From JBGRQA01 sp041725895 (GTDB taxonomy: Bacteria; Bacteroidota; Bacteroidia; Bacteroidales; Marinifilaceae), in NCBI GenBank assembly GCA_041725895.1, contig JBGRQA010000018.1, forward strand, positions 1 to 64,000: 64,000 bases of DNA. The letters are read 5' to 3'. Position numbers and translations under genes: made by a program. Shown here piece after piece: positions 43,999 to 53,504 of the stretch. The notes beneath the pieces were generated by a model. The model was not told the origin of the DNA. It was given only the letters and a program-made list of their open reading frames with translations, and did not search any database. The stretch's first letter is position 1. Every line of letters starts with the position of its first letter.

Positions 43999-44467
43999 AT
44001 GTCTAGTCCTGAAATAGCGTTACATAAAAGTAAGGCTATGGTCGAAAAGACTGCATCGTAGCATGTTAAGTGCATGCAGAGAGACTATTCCATGTCTTTT
44101 TAGTTGCAAGTGGTGGGGGAAATTGAACGAGGAGAATTGGGCATCAGGGCCGCCTGCCGCAGGTATGGCATCCAATCTCACAGTATAGTAAGCAACTGGC
44201 TCAAAAAATAAGGTAATTTTGACATGGAGAACCAAACCCAATCCCATATGCCCAAAATACAAGAGTAGTGTATCGTGAAGCTGGAGAATCAAGTAAAGCT
44301 GCTGGAAAAGCAGAAGTATTTCCTGGAGTAGCAAGTTGAGAATGCCGACAAGAAGGCCATCTTCTTTGATATGATAATTGATATGGCGGAGAAGGAATTT
44401 AAAATTCTTATACGAAAAACTCCTCACCCAAGCAATCGATCAATTCAAAGAAGAAAGGAAACTGTAG
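43999..44467 (+). pseudogene. IS3-family transposase orfA pseudogene
   Basis: Reading from ATG 43999, one frame spells a typical IS3 orfA: an HTH core GELGIRAACRRYGIQSHSIVSNWLKK, a spacer ENQTQSHMPKIQE, a leucine-zipper-like helix IVKLENQVKLLEKQKYFLE, and the diagnostic end FFDMIIDMAEKEFKILIRKTPHPSN. It is broken by five in-frame stops (four TAG and one TAA) but by no frameshift. The 3' part (44490-44560: FKKGLLVSLVSDQLYKALDHI then stop) may be the start of a deleted orfB. No complete orfB follows. Confidence 0.8.
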
Positions 44468-44764
44468 TTTCCACCTGTAGATTGGAAAAATGAAATGTTT
44501 TAAGAAGGGATTACTCGTAAGTTTAGTCTCCGATCAGTTATATAAAGCGTTGGATCATATTTAGAGCTTTAAGATGATTTTTCGTAATTGTAAGTTATAG
44601 ATAATGAATTTTTTTGCGTCTTCTTGTGACCTGAGATTGAATGATAAATCGTTCTGGAGTGGATTGAAAAAATCTGGTTGTGAATATGGAGGAATGACTT
44701 CTCGTACCTTATCGAGAACTTCGTAACGAACCGCAATGGGTTCTCACCCCTGAATTTTAGTGTA

Positions 44765-44796
44765 AAAAAAATCTTCCAATTAGTATGGAAGATTTT
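44765..44796 (-). terminator. Terminator-like hairpin
   Basis: A 10- to 11-bp stem AAAATCTTCCA / GGAAGATTTT with an 8-nt loop and A-run on the plus-strand left side. It directly follows the tRNA-like fragment when read on the minus strand, the place a tRNA terminator would occupy. Confidence 0.6.
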
Positions 44797-44810
44797 CTTA
44801 TTCTTCTGTG

Positions 44811-44860
44811 AATATGGAGGGATTCGAACATCCAAATCTCTTTGGTTGTATCGAGGTAGA
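44811..44860 (-). pseudogene. Possible degenerate tRNA 3' end
   Basis: Read on the minus strand, GGATGTTCGAATCCCTCC has the T-loop TTCGAAT with flanking G and C as in a tRNA T-arm, but two of the five stem pairs are broken. It is followed by ATATTCACA, in the place of an acceptor strand, and then by a terminator-like hairpin. I find no matching 5' acceptor strand or D-arm, so at best it is a 3' remnant, as left by integration at a tRNA gene. It may also be chance. Confidence 0.3.
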
Positions 44861-45095
44861 CTATCTAAATAATCTATGCTTTTGTTGTTTCCTTGAAGAT
44901 ATTTCAAATATGGGTTTTCCCCAAAATATTACGGAGTGTTTCTTTATGATTTATTCAAAAGGAAAAGGAATTCCCAACTTTAGGAAATAAAAAAAGTGTT
45001 TTACAATGATAAGGTTTCGACGATCAATATGTTTTCCGTGTGTTTAAATATATGATTTACGAAGATTCTTAAAAATGATGAGGATGTTTAGTGGT

Positions 45096-45344
45096 TTAAT
45101 TTATTGTAGTTTGTTTTTTCTCAAAGCATATTTTTAAAGTAACAGGTGACGCATAATAGTATGTTTTTAAGGTTTTATTATATGCGATTGGAGCATCCAT
45201 ATCTTTCATAACTCCCAATAGATAGTATATCTGTCGTTCAGAAACTTGAATTTTGTTAGCAAATTCACTTGGGCTTCCTGTGCAGCGAAATCTGATAAGC
45301 TGATCCATTCTTTCCAGCTTGTTAAAATATTCGAATAGTAACAT
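45096..45344 (-). CDS. Small helix-turn-helix DNA-binding protein
   Basis: 82 residues. MDQLIRFRCTGSPSEFANKIQVSERQIYYLLGVMKDMDAPIAYNKTLKTYYYASPVTLKICF follows the pattern of an HTH_11-type winged helix common in Bacteroidota (Leu-Ile...TGtp.eFA.kl.iSerqiy..l..mk.mg.pI.Y.....sYyY). Such single-domain proteins often lie next to capsule or secondary metabolite loci. It is divergent from the UpxY-NRPS operon across a 1-kb region, so it could regulate it. Confidence 0.7.
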   Translation of the reverse strand: MLLFEYFNKLERMDQLIRFRCTGSPSEFANKIQVSERQIYYLLGVMKDMDAPIAYNKTLKTYYYASPVTLKICFEKKQTTIN

Positions 45345-46360
45345 GATTATTATTTTAAGTAGGAAAATAATGTTTTATGAAACTTTAGTTAAATGTGCAT
45401 TTATTCATTTATTCTGATTTTTGTTAAGAAGTAACCCGAGTGTTTATTTTTTTTTGATATTTAAAATGAATCTATCTTAAACGTTTGTATGTGTGGAAAG
45501 GTGTTGCTTGTGTGTTGTCTATGAGGTTTGTTATTGTAGGTGTTTCGTACGTTTTATGATTATAGAAAATTGACGTTTACTGTTCTTTGGAGTGAACTGC
45601 AGAATTTCTGCAGTATATGTAACTACATTAGTGAAGCTTAAAAAACAGTTGTAATGTTAAGTATGTTTCTTGTGTGAGGTGGTGGTTAATGTTAAGTAAA
45701 TGTAGGGTTGCTGGGGGAGTTGGATAAATCAAAATACAGAAAAGCCACGAGTCAATTTCTACTAAAGAGCTAATCTTTTGGAATGTTTTAGGGGCAATAG
45801 GGCGTACAAAAAAGTTTCGACACGATTTTGATGTTTTCAATCCTTTGATGAGACGATTGAAATTTTTTTCAATGAAGGCTGATAATTTTTTACAGTTCAA
45901 CTAATAAATAATACATCATAATAAACTATTCGCTATAAAGATGGTTTAGATTAACTCTCGAAGTTATAAGGAGAGCAGTTTAGGTAAAGGTGTTTTAAAA
46001 TTAACAAGGAATACGTTAAAGTTATATAGTGCTTTTGGAATATATTAAGAAAAGTACGAAAATGATATTTATTGGCATAAATACGGAGGTTTGATCCAGT
46101 TTTGAAGATATAAACTGAATACGATTTTGATCGGATATTCTTGTTCTTATGCTAAATCTAAATGTGTTTTGGTTATATTTAGATCTAATTTGAAAGTTTT
46201 GTTAACTGATTGTAAATAATCAATCTATTGGGGCCAGAACTTGTGAGTTTTGTTAGCGAAGCTGTATCCTGCAATTAGATTTTCCCACATTGTATTACGA
46301 AAATTTCTAACTACCATTTGTCGTTATTTTATAGCGTCATATTGACTAATCAATTTTTTT
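45345..46360. promoter_or_regulatory. Long AT-rich leader upstream of the antiterminator/NRPS operon
   Basis: About 1 kb with no convincing gene (a 90-codon minus-strand frame at 45628-45900 looks random). It holds a hairpin ACTGCAG-AATTT-CTGCAGT at 45596-45614 and a 12-base direct repeat TAATGTTAAGTA at 45652 and 45687. UpxY-type proteins act through elements in the 5' leader of their own operon, so this is where one would expect a recruitment or pause site, but I cannot name a known motif in it. Confidence 0.5.
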
Positions 46361-46879
46361 ATGTTTGCACCTGTTTCTACCAAGAGATGGTATGTGTTTT
46401 ATACATACCCAAAATTTGAAAAAAAAGTTCATGAATATTTACTGGAGAGGAATTACGAATCTTTCTTACCTGTACATTGGGTTGTTAGACAATGGAGTGA
46501 TAGAAAAAAACGATTGCAAGTCCCCTTATTTCCAAATTATGTTTTCGTTAATATTGAACACAATAGGATTTTTGAAATACTGAAGGCCCCGAAAATGATT
46601 CGCTGTGTAACCTTTAATAGGGAGCCGGCTTTTATAAAGCAGGAAGAAGTTGATAGTATTAAATTGATTATGGAAAATGATTTTTCATATGAGGTAAGTT
46701 GTAACCTGAAGATTGGAGACTTAGTAGTAATAAAGGAAGGTGCCCTGGCAGGTATGGAGGGTGTTCTTGTTGAGGAAAGAGGGAATTGCAGGTTTGCCGT
46801 AAAAATAGAATCTCTTCGGCAATCCGTATTGGTAAATATTCCTACCGATTATGTGGAGCATTTAGAAGTGGCAGTTTAA
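46361..46879 (+). CDS. UpxY/NusG-family specialised transcription antiterminator
   Basis: 172 residues. The N-terminal NGN domain begins KRWYVFYTYPKFEKKVHEYLLERNYESFLPVHWVVRQWSDRKKRLQVPLFPNYVFVNIE, the pattern of NusG paralogues such as UpxY, RfaH and LoaP. The C-terminal KOW region reads KIGDLVVIKEGALAGMEGVLVEERGNCRFAVKIESLRQSVLVNIPTDYVE. In Bacteroides, UpxY proteins let RNA polymerase finish long capsule operons, and LoaP does the same for antibiotic operons in Firmicutes. Here it is the first gene before an NRPS of over 6 kb (40 bases to the next start), so it probably serves this locus. Confidence 0.9.
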   Translation: MFAPVSTKRWYVFYTYPKFEKKVHEYLLERNYESFLPVHWVVRQWSDRKKRLQVPLFPNYVFVNIEHNRIFEILKAPKMIRCVTFNREPAFIKQEEVDSIKLIMENDFSYEVSCNLKIGDLVVIKEGALAGMEGVLVEERGNCRFAVKIESLRQSVLVNIPTDYVEHLEVAV

Positions 46880-46918
46880 TTGATTTGAGATTTCCTATTT
46901 GTGCGATTGATATAAATA

Positions 46919-49900
46919 ATGAAAGAAAATACAACATTACAAGACTGGTTTTTAGGGTTAGAAACATGTAAGGACCAAGGAATTACTTTTGTGAAAAGTA
47001 GTTATGAAGATGTTTTTGTTCCCTATGAGGAATTGTTCAAAAGTGCAAGGGAAATATTAGGGACTCTGCAGGAAATTGGATTGAAACCAGGAGATGAATT
47101 GGTGTTTCAACTTCAACAAACACAAGTGTTTGTTGAGACTTTTTGGGCCTGTGTGCTTGGAAAAATCATACCTGTTCCAGTTAATTTTGCTGTTTCAAAT
47201 GAGTTGAGAGCTAAATTAAGCAATATAATAAAGTTGTTGAATTCGCCTTATCTAATAACAACAAGGAATAATTATTCGAAGAGCCTCTCTTTGGATAAAA
47301 ATCTGAATGATTTAATAGATAGTAAGATCATTATTTCAGATGATATAAAGCGAAATAGAATAGGAGAGGTGAAAAGAGCAACGGCTGATGATATTGCATA
47401 TGTTCAGTTTTCATCGGGGTCAACAGGTAATCCGAAAGGAGTTCTTTTAACCCATCGTAATTTAGTTGCGAATGTTAATTCAATCCACGCAGGAATTGAC
47501 AGCCCCATAGAGGGCGACCGTTTTTTTAGTTGGATGCCGTTGACGCATGATATGGGACTAATTGGATTTCACTTGACTCCTCTTGCTGCAAGTTGGGGGC
47601 ATTATATTATGCCTACTGAACTTTTTATGCGAAATCCGTCTCTTTGGTTGAGGAAGATTTCGGAGTATAAGATTACATTTTCATCTTCACCTAATTTTGG
47701 GTATCAATATCTTTTGAAGCATTTTAATCCTGAAAAGAATTCCAAAATAGATTTGGCAAGTTTAAGGATGATTGTGAATGGAGCAGAACCTATTTCATTA
47801 AATATTTGCCAAAGGTTTACTGAATATTTTAAGGATTATGGATTAAAAAAGAATGTCATATTTCCTGTGTATGGTCTTGCTGAGGCCAGTTTAGCTGTAT
47901 CTTTTTCAGAGCCAGAAGAGGAGATTCTTTCTGTTAAGGTTAATCGAAATAAATTGAATATAGGTGATGAAATATGCTATCTAAAGGATGAAAATTCTTG
48001 TGTTCAATTTGTAAGTGTTGGTAAGCCGGTGCTGAACTCATTTCTACGTTTGGTGAATGATAATGGGAAGGTTTTAGGACTGAATTTAGTAGGTGAGATA
48101 CAGATAAAAGGCGATAACGTTACTTGTGGTTATTATAATAATGATCGTGCAACTTCAGAATTGGTAACGAAAGATGGTTGGTGTAATACTGGCGATCTTG
48201 GATTCATGGATGTCGAAGGACGTTTATATGTAGTAGGTAGAGTAAAAGATATCATATTTGTTAATGGAGGGAATTTTTATTCACATGATCTTGAAAGGGT
48301 TTTGGAAAAAGTTGACGGAATCGAGCTTGGAAAGCTTGTGATTACTGCTGGCTTTCATCCTAATCTGTTTCGTGATGAAATCTTACTATTTATATTGTAC
48401 AGAGGGAATCTTGAGGGATTTGTTTCTATTGCTGAAGAATGTAGAAGGGTAATTAGTGAAGAAATAGGAATAAATCTGGATCGTATTATTCCTGTAAGAA
48501 ATATACCCAAAACAACAAGTGGAAAGATCCAACGCTTTAGATTATTACAAAAATATTTTAACGGTGAATTCCAAAATATAATAAAGGAATTGGATTCGTT
48601 GGGAAAAGATGTCTGTAAGCATATAACAGTTTCCCATGAAGATACAAACGAAGACAAAATTCTAAAGATTTGGCAAGAGGTACTTTGTCGAAATGATTTT
48701 GGAGTAAATGATGATTTTTTTGTTGTAGGTGGTAATTCATTAATGGCAGGTCAAGTAGTTATGTGTCTGCAGGAGAAGTTTAACATGGATCTATCTATAG
48801 AGGATATATACAGATACAGAACCATAAAAGCTTTGAGCCAGGTAACCGTTAATGAAATTAGCAAGGGAGGTCACGAAAATTATCAGTATCAAAGAGATGT
48901 GTTGGGGTTGTCTCATGCACAAAATAGGATATTTTACTATTATCACTTAAATCCGAATTCGACAGCCTACAATATTTCCCTTGCCTTTACAGTTGAAGGC
49001 AAGGTTGATCTAAATAAACTTAAAATTTCTTTTAAAGAGCTAGTTAAACGATATGATATCCTCAGGACGACATTTCATCTTCAAGGGGATAGTGCGTATC
49101 AACAAATTCACAAGAATCCAATTGCCTTGATTGAAGAGGTTGAAATAAATGCGGACAGTAATATGGATGATCAAATTGTGAAGTTGATATCCCCCTTCCA
49201 ATTGGAATCTTTGCCATTAATTCGTCTGAAATATGGATCACTGGGCGTCGATAGAATAGTTTTGTTACTCGATGTTCATCATATTGTTGCTGATGGAACT
49301 TCTATAGTGAAATTAATTGATGAGCTATTTAAAATTTATTCGGGGGAAGAGTTACAGGAAAATAGAGAACAATATTGTGATTATGTAGCTTGGGAAGAGG
49401 AGTTTTTGAAGTCAGAACAAAGCAATGTACAAAGAGGATATTGGTCAAAGCAACTGAGGAATCCGATTCCTAAGCTTCAATTACCGTTTGATTTTAATGG
49501 TTTAAAACGAGGGGAAGGTGATGAGGGAGCTCGATATTTTGGAAAGTTAGGGAATGGAATCAATAAAGCCCTCCAGAAGTTATCTGCTCAATTGGGAATA
49601 CCAAAGTCAGTATTTTTGTTTTCAGCATATTCCTTACTTCTGCACAAGCTGTCAGGACAGGCTGATATTATTATCGGTGTGGCTGAGGCAGGACGTAATC
49701 AAGTGAGGTTTTCCGATTCCGTGGGGATGTTTGTAAATAATCTACCTTTTAGGGTCTTATTGTGTGGAGAAGAAAGTGTTGAGAGATTTTATTCCAATAT
49801 GCATCAACAATTTATTGAGGCTCTGAAGTCTAAGGCTATTCCTTTTAATGAATTGTTAAATTTCATTGATTATAAGGGGGGGCAAGATCGTAATCCATTA

Positions 49901-52900
49901 TTTGATACAATGTTTGTTTATCAAAATATGGAGTTTCCTCAGTTGGTTTTTGAAGAGTTTAGTATTGCTCATTATCCGTTCGATTCTAAGGTTTCTAAGT
50001 TCGATCTTGCTTTGGAGATATTGGAAGATAAAGAAATGAGTTATTCTTTTGAGTATTCCACATTACTATTCGAAGAGGAGACAATTAGTAGATTTTCATA
50101 TTATTTGGAAGCAGTTGTAAGAACTATAATTGAGGCCCCCAATACATTAATAAAGGATATTGATGTATCATCAAATATCGAAAAAACAGAATTATTAGTC
50201 GATTTTAACGACACAAAATCAGATTACCCGGATATCCTTGTTCACGATTTATTTGCCAAACAAGTAAAGCAAACTCCAGAAGCATATGCCATTATGTATG
50301 GAGAGGAATTGGTAACATACAAAGAGCTTGATGAAAAAATAGATATTCTTGCCAGTGTTCTTATCGGAAAAGGAATTCAAATTGAAGATTTTGTTGCTAT
50401 TCTGCTTGAACCGTCAGTTGAATTTGTTGTTTCGGTTTTTGCCGTTTTAAGAGCAGGAGGAGCTTATGTTCCCATTGATACTAGTTATCCGTTATCAAGA
50501 AAGCAATATATTATAGAGGATAGTGGAGCAAAAATTGTTTTGACCACAAAATCATTAGAGCAAATTAATGTCGAATTGTTTTCGAATATTAGTCGAGATA
50601 AGATTGTTGGTGTTGAAGAAAGGATTGATTGTGAGTCAAATACTAATAGGAACTTAGTTGAGAAGGATAATTTAGCCTATATGATTTATACCTCTGGGAC
50701 TTCAGGTAAGCCCAAAGGGGTGATGATAGAACATCAAAATTTATTGAATTATATATGGTGGGCACAGCAGATATATGTTAGAGGAGAAAAGATAAATTTC
50801 CCTTTGTTTTCCTCTGTAGCCTTTGATTTAACTGTTACTTCGATTTTCACACCTTTAATTACAGGAAATTCGATTGTTATTTATCAAGAGGATGACCAAA
50901 ATTTAGTGATTGAAAAGATTTTAATGGAAGATAAAGTGGGTGTAATTAAACTGACGCCCTCTCATTTAATGTTACTAAAAGATAATTATAAAATTAATTC
51001 AGATAGGATTTCAAATCTTAAGCGTTTAATTGTTGGTGGCGAAGATCTAAGTACTGAACTGGCCAATGATATTTCTTCTCTTTTTCATAATAGAGTCGAA
51101 ATTTATAATGAGTATGGGCCAACGGAAACGACAGTAGGCTGCATGATTTTTAAATTTGACGCCAATGAAAAATATAATAAAAGTATCCCAATAGGAAAGC
51201 CTGCTGGCAATACTGAGATCTATTTGTTGGATGAGTGTCATAAACCTTTGCCCAAGGGAGTGCCTGGAGAAATTTATATAGCAGGAAATAATGTAGGGCG
51301 GGGATATTTCAATAATGATCGATTAACGAAGGAGCGTTTTATTGAGCTCCCTGATGTGACAAAAAGACGATTGTATAGGAGTGGTGATTTAGGAAGATTT
51401 GTGAATAATAAATGTATCGAATTCATCGGTAGGAAAGATTTTCAGGTTAAAATTAATGGATATCGAATAGAATTGGGAGAGATTGAATTATGTATCAAGG
51501 AATATGACGGTGTGATAAACGCCGTTGTAATTAAACTTGATGATGATTATTCGTCAAGGTTACAGGCTTATTATACTTCAGATCGTGAACTTACAGATAC
51601 AAACCTGAAAGAATTTTTGCAAAAGCGTTTGCCGCACTATATGATTCCTTCCACGTTTGTTAATGTTAATATAATTCCTCTTACAACAAATGGAAAAGTA
51701 GATAGAGATGCTTTGTTGGCTATTTCTATAGAAAAGAATGTAGATGAGTTTAAAACTGCCGAAAATGAGATGCAAAGACAATTAGTCGATGTTTTTCAGG
51801 AAGTTTTGTCTGTTGAAAATATAGGGATAGACGATAATTTTTTTGAGTTGGGCGGGGATTCAATAAAGGCAGTACAGATTACTTCACGATTGTATAATAA
51901 AGGAATTTCCCTTAACGTAAAAGATATATTGACTTACCAAAGAATTTCTCAAATTTCGCAATATGCAGGTTATTCTGAAATAGAATATGAGCAGGGAATT
52001 GTTTCGGGTGAAAAAAGTTTAACACCTATTGAATGTTGGTTTTTTGCTCAGAAATTCAACAATCCTAACTATTACAATCAATCTGTGCTCTTGAAGTTTG
52101 AAGGTGAAATTAGTAAGGATATTCTTGAGCAGGTCTTTGTAAAACTGATTGAACATCACGACGGATTGAGGCTTAATTATAATTCTGATAAGAATTGTCT
52201 GTTTTATAATAATGAGCATTTATCTGAACAGTTCACAATAGAGGAGTTTAGGATTGATGAGTTAAACAATTTTGAATCTATTGGGTTGAGATTGAAGTCG
52301 TCTTTTGATATTGAAAAAACATTACTTGTAAAGGTTGCGATCATAAGAGAGAATGGTAAGCCTGAAAAACTTCTTATTACTGCGCATCATTTGATAATAG
52401 ATGGTGTTTCGTGGAGAATTTTATTGGAGGATATCTATAATTTATACAAGGCCTTGGATGAGGGGAAGGAATATAGTTTTCCCAAGAAAACGGGGAATTT
52501 GCTCGATTGGCAGCAGGGGTTGCAAGAATATGCTAAGACAGAAGAACTTTTAAAACAGCTTGATTATTGGAAGTCAGTTGAGATAAAAGGATTGAATCTA
52601 ATAGAAGGAATTGATGTGCCGAAGAAGCTTATCGGTCGACCTAGACATATATCGTTTTCAATAGACAAATCGACGACCTCTTATTTGTTAGGTGATGGCA
52701 ACAAAATTTACAATACAGATATACAGATATTATTGCTGTGTGCTTTAGCTAAAACCTTGCAGGAGTTTACAGGAAGGCAACAATTGACTTTTGAATTGGA
52801 AAATCATGGACGGAACCTAGAAAATGTAGACGTATCCAGAACCGTTGGATGGTTTACTGCGATGTATCCTGTTCCTATCGAATTTGGAGATAATAATATT

Positions 52901-53356
52901 GGTTCTGTAATTAAGGTTGTTAAAGAACAGGTTAAAACTGTTCCTACATCAGGAATTGGGTATGGAATTTTAAAATATCTAACTAAACAAGGAGTAGAAA
53001 ATTATAGTTCTGCTGATATTAGGTTTAATTATTTGGGACAGTTTGGAGAAGAGGTGACGAACGAATTGTTTTCCTATTGCAATGTTAATACTGGTAAGGA
53101 AGTATCGAAACAGAACGATTTAAATAGTCTAATTGAAGTTAATTGCATGGTAATAGATGGAGAATTAATGGTGGAGTTTAATACTAGCGAAAAAATGCAA
53201 CAGGTTGTTGAATTGGATTTGTTGAAAGAAAGGTTTTCCCGAGCTATTGATAATATAGTTTCCCACCTGCAAAATGAACAGGAAATTCATTTTACCCCTT
53301 CTGATTTCGACAATACAGGATTGGATGAACAAGATCTTGAATTACTGTTTGAGTAA
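46919..53356 (+). CDS. Nonribosomal peptide synthetase, FAAL-PCP-C-A(Asn)-PCP-E
   Basis: 2145 residues. Residues 1-~570: fatty acyl-AMP ligase, with YVQFSSGSTGNPKGVLLTHRN, WMPLTHDMGLIGFHLTP and GRVKDIIFVNGGNFYSHDLE. PCP1: GGNSLMA, Ser607. C: HHIVADG, His787-Gly793. A: IYTSGTSGKPKG at about 1256, FDLT at 1302; pocket residues D1303 L1304 T1307 K1344 I1371 G1373 E1398 V1406 G1407 read DLTKIGEVG(K), close to the Asn code. PCP2: LGGDSIKA, Ser1648. E: HHLIIDGVSW from His1823 and VGWFTAMYPV. The C-terminus (FTPSDF...DLELLFE) is an E-type COM helix. Inferred product: N-acyl-D-Asn on PCP2, passed to the next NRPS. The gene is clearly more AT-rich than the cus region. Confidence 0.94.
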   Translation: MKENTTLQDWFLGLETCKDQGITFVKSSYEDVFVPYEELFKSAREILGTLQEIGLKPGDELVFQLQQTQVFVETFWACVLGKIIPVPVNFAVSNELRAKLSNIIKLLNSPYLITTRNNYSKSLSLDKNLNDLIDSKIIISDDIKRNRIGEVKRATADDIAYVQFSSGSTGNPKGVLLTHRNLVANVNSIHAGIDSPIEGDRFFSWMPLTHDMGLIGFHLTPLAASWGHYIMPTELFMRNPSLWLRKISEYKITFSSSPNFGYQYLLKHFNPEKNSKIDLASLRMIVNGAEPISLNICQRFTEYFKDYGLKKNVIFPVYGLAEASLAVSFSEPEEEILSVKVNRNKLNIGDEICYLKDENSCVQFVSVGKPVLNSFLRLVNDNGKVLGLNLVGEIQIKGDNVTCGYYNNDRATSELVTKDGWCNTGDLGFMDVEGRLYVVGRVKDIIFVNGGNFYSHDLERVLEKVDGIELGKLVITAGFHPNLFRDEILLFILYRGNLEGFVSIAEECRRVISEEIGINLDRIIPVRNIPKTTSGKIQRFRLLQKYFNGEFQNIIKELDSLGKDVCKHITVSHEDTNEDKILKIWQEVLCRNDFGVNDDFFVVGGNSLMAGQVVMCLQEKFNMDLSIEDIYRYRTIKALSQVTVNEISKGGHENYQYQRDVLGLSHAQNRIFYYYHLNPNSTAYNISLAFTVEGKVDLNKLKISFKELVKRYDILRTTFHLQGDSAYQQIHKNPIALIEEVEINADSNMDDQIVKLISPFQLESLPLIRLKYGSLGVDRIVLLLDVHHIVADGTSIVKLIDELFKIYSGEELQENREQYCDYVAWEEEFLKSEQSNVQRGYWSKQLRNPIPKLQLPFDFNGLKRGEGDEGARYFGKLGNGINKALQKLSAQLGIPKSVFLFSAYSLLLHKLSGQADIIIGVAEAGRNQVRFSDSVGMFVNNLPFRVLLCGEESVERFYSNMHQQFIEALKSKAIPFNELLNFIDYKGGQDRNPLFDTMFVYQNMEFPQLVFEEFSIAHYPFDSKVSKFDLALEILEDKEMSYSFEYSTLLFEEETISRFSYYLEAVVRTIIEAPNTLIKDIDVSSNIEKTELLVDFNDTKSDYPDILVHDLFAKQVKQTPEAYAIMYGEELVTYKELDEKIDILASVLIGKGIQIEDFVAILLEPSVEFVVSVFAVLRAGGAYVPIDTSYPLSRKQYIIEDSGAKIVLTTKSLEQINVELFSNISRDKIVGVEERIDCESNTNRNLVEKDNLAYMIYTSGTSGKPKGVMIEHQNLLNYIWWAQQIYVRGEKINFPLFSSVAFDLTVTSIFTPLITGNSIVIYQEDDQNLVIEKILMEDKVGVIKLTPSHLMLLKDNYKINSDRISNLKRLIVGGEDLSTELANDISSLFHNRVEIYNEYGPTETTVGCMIFKFDANEKYNKSIPIGKPAGNTEIYLLDECHKPLPKGVPGEIYIAGNNVGRGYFNNDRLTKERFIELPDVTKRRLYRSGDLGRFVNNKCIEFIGRKDFQVKINGYRIELGEIELCIKEYDGVINAVVIKLDDDYSSRLQAYYTSDRELTDTNLKEFLQKRLPHYMIPSTFVNVNIIPLTTNGKVDRDALLAISIEKNVDEFKTAENEMQRQLVDVFQEVLSVENIGIDDNFFELGGDSIKAVQITSRLYNKGISLNVKDILTYQRISQISQYAGYSEIEYEQGIVSGEKSLTPIECWFFAQKFNNPNYYNQSVLLKFEGEISKDILEQVFVKLIEHHDGLRLNYNSDKNCLFYNNEHLSEQFTIEEFRIDELNNFESIGLRLKSSFDIEKTLLVKVAIIRENGKPEKLLITAHHLIIDGVSWRILLEDIYNLYKALDEGKEYSFPKKTGNLLDWQQGLQEYAKTEELLKQLDYWKSVEIKGLNLIEGIDVPKKLIGRPRHISFSIDKSTTSYLLGDGNKIYNTDIQILLLCALAKTLQEFTGRQQLTFELENHGRNLENVDVSRTVGWFTAMYPVPIEFGDNNIGSVIKVVKEQVKTVPTSGIGYGILKYLTKQGVENYSSADIRFNYLGQFGEEVTNELFSYCNVNTGKEVSKQNDLNSLIEVNCMVIDGELMVEFNTSEKMQQVVELDLLKERFSRAIDNIVSHLQNEQEIHFTPSDFDNTGLDEQDLELLFE

Positions 53357-53504
53357 TAAAACAAATTAGGCTCTGTTTTGTATTGTTAATGTTGTTTCGA
53401 TCAGAATATCAGTGGTTTATAAATTGTTAACTAAAGTGTAATTGTGCGATACATTTAGGCTTTTAACCTAAATAGTGGAGTGTTTAAAGGATGTTTTATT
53501 AGCT

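Larger units (their letters stand above)
44468..45095. other. Decayed intergenic region
   Basis: Contains a hairpin AAAATCTTCC / GGAAGATTTT at 44765-44796 with T/A flanks and, next to it, a tRNA-like fragment (separate entry). A 112-codon minus-strand frame runs through both and has no protein-like features. Nothing else is recognised. Confidence 0.45.

Noticed and set aside
44020..44427. 135-codon minus-strand frame opposite the IS3 remnant
   Set aside because: It is the reverse shadow of the orfA sequence, which explains its Leu-rich translation.
43999..44467. Use of TAG as a sense codon, keeping the IS3 orfA active
   Set aside because: Other intact genes in the window end in TAG (for example the cytochrome at 7842), and a TAA also interrupts the frame.
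44569..44907. 112-codon minus-strand frame
   Set aside because: It runs through a terminator hairpin and the tRNA-like fragment and has a random composition.
45628..45900. 90-codon minus-strand frame in the UpxY leader
   Set aside because: No recognisable fold, start context or composition; probably chance in AT-rich DNA.
46360..46367. TATGTTTG as a -7 promoter element of the antiterminator gene
   Set aside because: It overlaps the start codon and the nearest -33-like TTG is too close (15 bases).
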